15,034 nucleotides of DNA from Candidatus Latescibacterota bacterium (GTDB lineage Bacteria; Latescibacterota; UBA2968; UBA8231): positions 1 through 15,034 of the forward strand of contig JAJDTN010000341.1 of NCBI GenBank assembly GCA_022827165.1, in the 5' to 3' direction. The notes under the pieces were generated by a model, which worked only from the letters and a program-made list of their open reading frames with translations, was not told the origin of the DNA and did not search any database. This document shows, piece by piece, positions 13,158 through 15,034 of this stretch. Within the stretch, counting starts at the first letter, position 1; each line of letters opens with the position of its first letter. The translations under genes were made by a program, and so were the position numbers.

Positions 13158-15034
13158 GGTCCGTGTCCCCGTCGTGGAGCGGGAAGTACAGGCGGAAGAC
13201 GCTGCCTCCGCCCGGCCGGTTGGCGGCCTCCACCCGGCCTCTGTGCGCCTCGACCACGTTCCGGACCAGGGACAACCCCAGGCCCGTCCCCGCCGTGCTG
13301 GCCGCGTTGGCCCCCCGGTGGAACTGCTCGAAGATGCGCTCCTCCTCGCCCGCGGGGAGGCCGATGCCGCGGTCGGCCACCTCCACCATCACCTCGGCTT
13401 CGCGCTGCTCCACGGCCACGCGGACGGCCTTCGTCCCGGGCGAGTACTTGACGGCGTTGCCCAGGATATTGGCCACCGCGCCTTCCACCGCTTCCTGGTC
13501 GGCCAGTACCGGGGGCAGCGGCCCGGCGATCGCCTTCTCCACCTCGAAGCCCTCGGCGGCGAACAGTCCGCTGAATGTCTCCAGGGCCGCCCGGGCCGCC
13601 TCCCCCAGGTCGCAGGGCCGGCGCTGGTAGGTCCGGTCGCCGCGCTCGATGCGGGCGAAGTCGAGGACATTGTCCACCAGGCGGGAGAGGCGCCGGCTCT
13701 CGTGCAGGAGGGTGGTCAGGTAGTCCCGCATTTGCTGGTCCGACCGGTGGCGGCCCAGGAGCAGGGTCTCGGCGTACATGCGGATCGTGGTGAGCGGGGT
13801 GCGCAGCTCGTGCGACACATTGGCGACGAACTCCGACCGCAGGCGGGCCACCTGCACCTCTCGTCCCGCGTCCCGCAGGATAAGGAGCCCTCCCAGGACC
13901 ACGGATACGGCCAGGGCGAAGATGCCGCCCCCCACCAGCCAGTTGCGCGTGTGATAGTAGCCGGTGGCCGCGGTGGTGTCGGGCGCCCAGATGCCGACCC
14001 GCACCCGGTCCATCCAGCGGCTGGCCGGTCCGGTCTCGTGGATCGTCTCCCGATGGAGGGCCGCAAAGGCGGGTTCCGCGTCGGCGTCGAAGAGAGCGAG
14101 GGCATACCCCCGGTCCTCCAGGCCCGCCACCTGCTCCCGCACCAGGCCGGTGAGCGCCTCCCAGTCGAAGAGGATGCCCGCCGCGCCGCCTCCTTCGACC
14201 GCATCCAGGAGCATGAGGAAACTCGTCCCGTCGTCACCCGCCCCGGATATGTAGCCCCGCTCCCGGCCGGCAGCCCACCGGGCCTCGACCACCGGGCCGA
14301 AGTTCAGCGCGAAGTCCATGGCCTCCTCGATCAGGCTCAACCTCTCCAGGAGATCGGGGCGGTCCTCCATTTCCGCCAGCCGGCCCTCGGCCGGGGCGCG
14401 GACCTCCTGCAGGGCCTGCCCGCAGCCGGCGTAGAGGGGATAGCGGCCCTGGAGCAGGGCCTCTGTCCAGGCCATCAGACTCGCCTGGGCCCGCGGCGGC
14501 GCCGCATGGCGGCCCAGGCGCAGATGGCTCAGAGTGACGGGATGGGCCCCGTCGGCGTCGAAGACCTGGCCGTGGAGGGCCACCAGCCTTCGGTGCGCCT
14601 CCTCGGCCGTGACCTCGTCCTTCCCTTCGAGAGCGCAGCGGGAGAGGGCGTTGAGGGCTTCGGCCTCCTCCGCGGGACTGAGGGCCTCCTTCCAGGCCTG
14701 GTCGTAGAGCCTTGCGGCGCCGGCCAGGTCCCGGCGGCCGAACTCGCGTTCTCCGGCTTTCTCCATCTGTGCCGCGAAGGCCGCCCGGGGCTCCTGCAGG
14801 CTCAGAGGCCGGACCGATGGGTGACGCAGCACGCCGGCGGCATCGACGACGAAGATCTGGGCGATCTCGGAAAAGCCCGCGTACCGGCGCGGGTCCATGC
14901 CGCCTTCCTCCACATAGGCGGCCAGGAGCTGGGCGCGGCCCTGCATGACGCGGTCGAAGGCGTCCTGCGCCAGCCCGGCCTTGGAGCGCAACTCCCGCAG
15001 CACACTCTCCCGGACATCGCTCAGGGAACGCACG
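13150..15034 (-). CDS. Membrane sensor histidine kinase (5' end outside window)
   Basis: At least 627 residues of a sensor kinase whose beginning lies beyond the window; the GTG at 15033 is probably internal because no N-terminal membrane helix has been met. In the visible numbering, residues 1-362 are an extracytoplasmic sensor including an alpha-helical, TPR-like stretch (about 84-157, ending AEEAHRRLVALHG). A transmembrane helix follows (365-387). The HisKA domain has FVANVSHELRTPL with phosphoacceptor His408. The HATPase_c domain has N-box NILGNAVKYSPG (522-533), G1 DRGIGL (554-559), F-box IFEQFHRG and G2 GTGLGLSLV. No HAMP domain fits between the helix and HisKA: only about 14 residues separate helix and dimerisation helix. 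It phosphorylates the overlapping response regulator. The signal is unknown. Confidence 0.94.
   Translation of the reverse strand, partial: VRSLSDVRESVLRELRSKAGLAQDAFDRVMQGRAQLLAAYVEEGGMDPRRYAGFSEIAQIFVVDAAGVLRHPSVRPLSLQEPRAAFAAQMEKAGEREFGRRDLAGAARLYDQAWKEALSPAEEAEALNALSRCALEGKDEVTAEEAHRRLVALHGQVFDADGAHPVTLSHLRLGRHAAPPRAQASLMAWTEALLQGRYPLYAGCGQALQEVRAPAEGRLAEMEDRPDLLERLSLIEEAMDFALNFGPVVEARWAAGRERGYISGAGDDGTSFLMLLDAVEGGGAAGILFDWEALTGLVREQVAGLEDRGYALALFDADAEPAFAALHRETIHETGPASRWMDRVRVGIWAPDTTAATGYYHTRNWLVGGGIFALAVSVVLGGLLILRDAGREVQVARLRSEFVANVSHELRTPLTTIRMYAETLLLGRHRSDQQMRDYLTTLLHESRRLSRLVDNVLDFARIERGDRTYQRRPCDLGEAARAALETFSGLFAAEGFEVEKAIAGPLPPVLADQEAVEGAVANILGNAVKYSPGTKAVRVAVEQREAEVMVEVADRGIGLPAGEEERIFEQFHRGANAASTAGTGLGLSLVRNVVEAHRGRVEAANRPGGGSVFRLYFPLHDGDTDHA

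Noticed and set aside
1..15034. CRISPR array, tRNA, rRNA, transposase or phage genes
   Set aside because: No regularly spaced short repeats, no cloverleaf with a conserved T-arm, and no recombinase or phage protein motif was found in any convincing frame.

Overview
The window is high-GC DNA from a Gram-negative bacterium: it has a TonB-dependent outer-membrane receptor, an outer-membrane-type lipoprotein and periplasmic sensor domains. The pairing of a FecI/FecR-type regulatory pair with an STN + CarboxypepD_reg receptor and a DUF4249-like lipoprotein is typical of the FCB group (Bacteroidota, Gemmatimonadota and relatives). The high GC, together with a propeller glycosidase and a PEP-mutase-family lyase, points to a Gemmatimonadota- or Latescibacterota-like lineage rather than a classical Bacteroidete. 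This placement is inference from gene content only.

Layout. (1) 1-134: the end of a dispersed ~200-bp repeat. (2) 151-6104, all minus strand: a probable operon reading ECF sigma factor -> small secreted protein of unknown function -> FecR-type anti-sigma regulator -> TonB-dependent receptor -> DUF4249-like lipoprotein. The last three junctions are a 4-bp gap, a one-base TGATG overlap and a 4-bp gap. This looks like a cell-surface signalling and uptake system: the receptor's STN domain would signal through FecR to the sigma factor. (3) 6105-6645: a region without an intact gene. It holds the decayed end of a plus-strand gene, a hairpin, a complete copy of the dispersed repeat and a candidate promoter. 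(4) 6646-9414, plus strand: an AAA/DUF4143 ATPase and a beta-propeller glycosidase-like protein, 9 bp apart. (5) 9406-9606: another complete copy of the repeat, between convergent stop codons. (6) 9617-10489, minus strand: a PEP mutase/isocitrate lyase family enzyme with a good candidate promoter. (7) 10555-10668: a short possible gene remnant. (8) 10682-12337, minus strand: an exported protein with a helical N-terminal region and two tandem galactose-binding-like jelly rolls. (9) 12477-15034, minus strand: a histidine kinase (cut by the window edge) and its OmpR-family response regulator, overlapping by 8 bp.

The most unusual feature is the repeat family: three copies in 9.6 kb, all in one orientation and all between genes. 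The two complete copies (200 and 201 bp) have imperfect terminal inverted repeats of about 48 bp and a strongly conserved centre, which suggests a MITE-like non-autonomous element. Two direct copies bracket the ATPase-glycosidase pair, and one copy supplies the glycosidase stop codon. No rRNA, tRNA, CRISPR array or transposase gene was seen.
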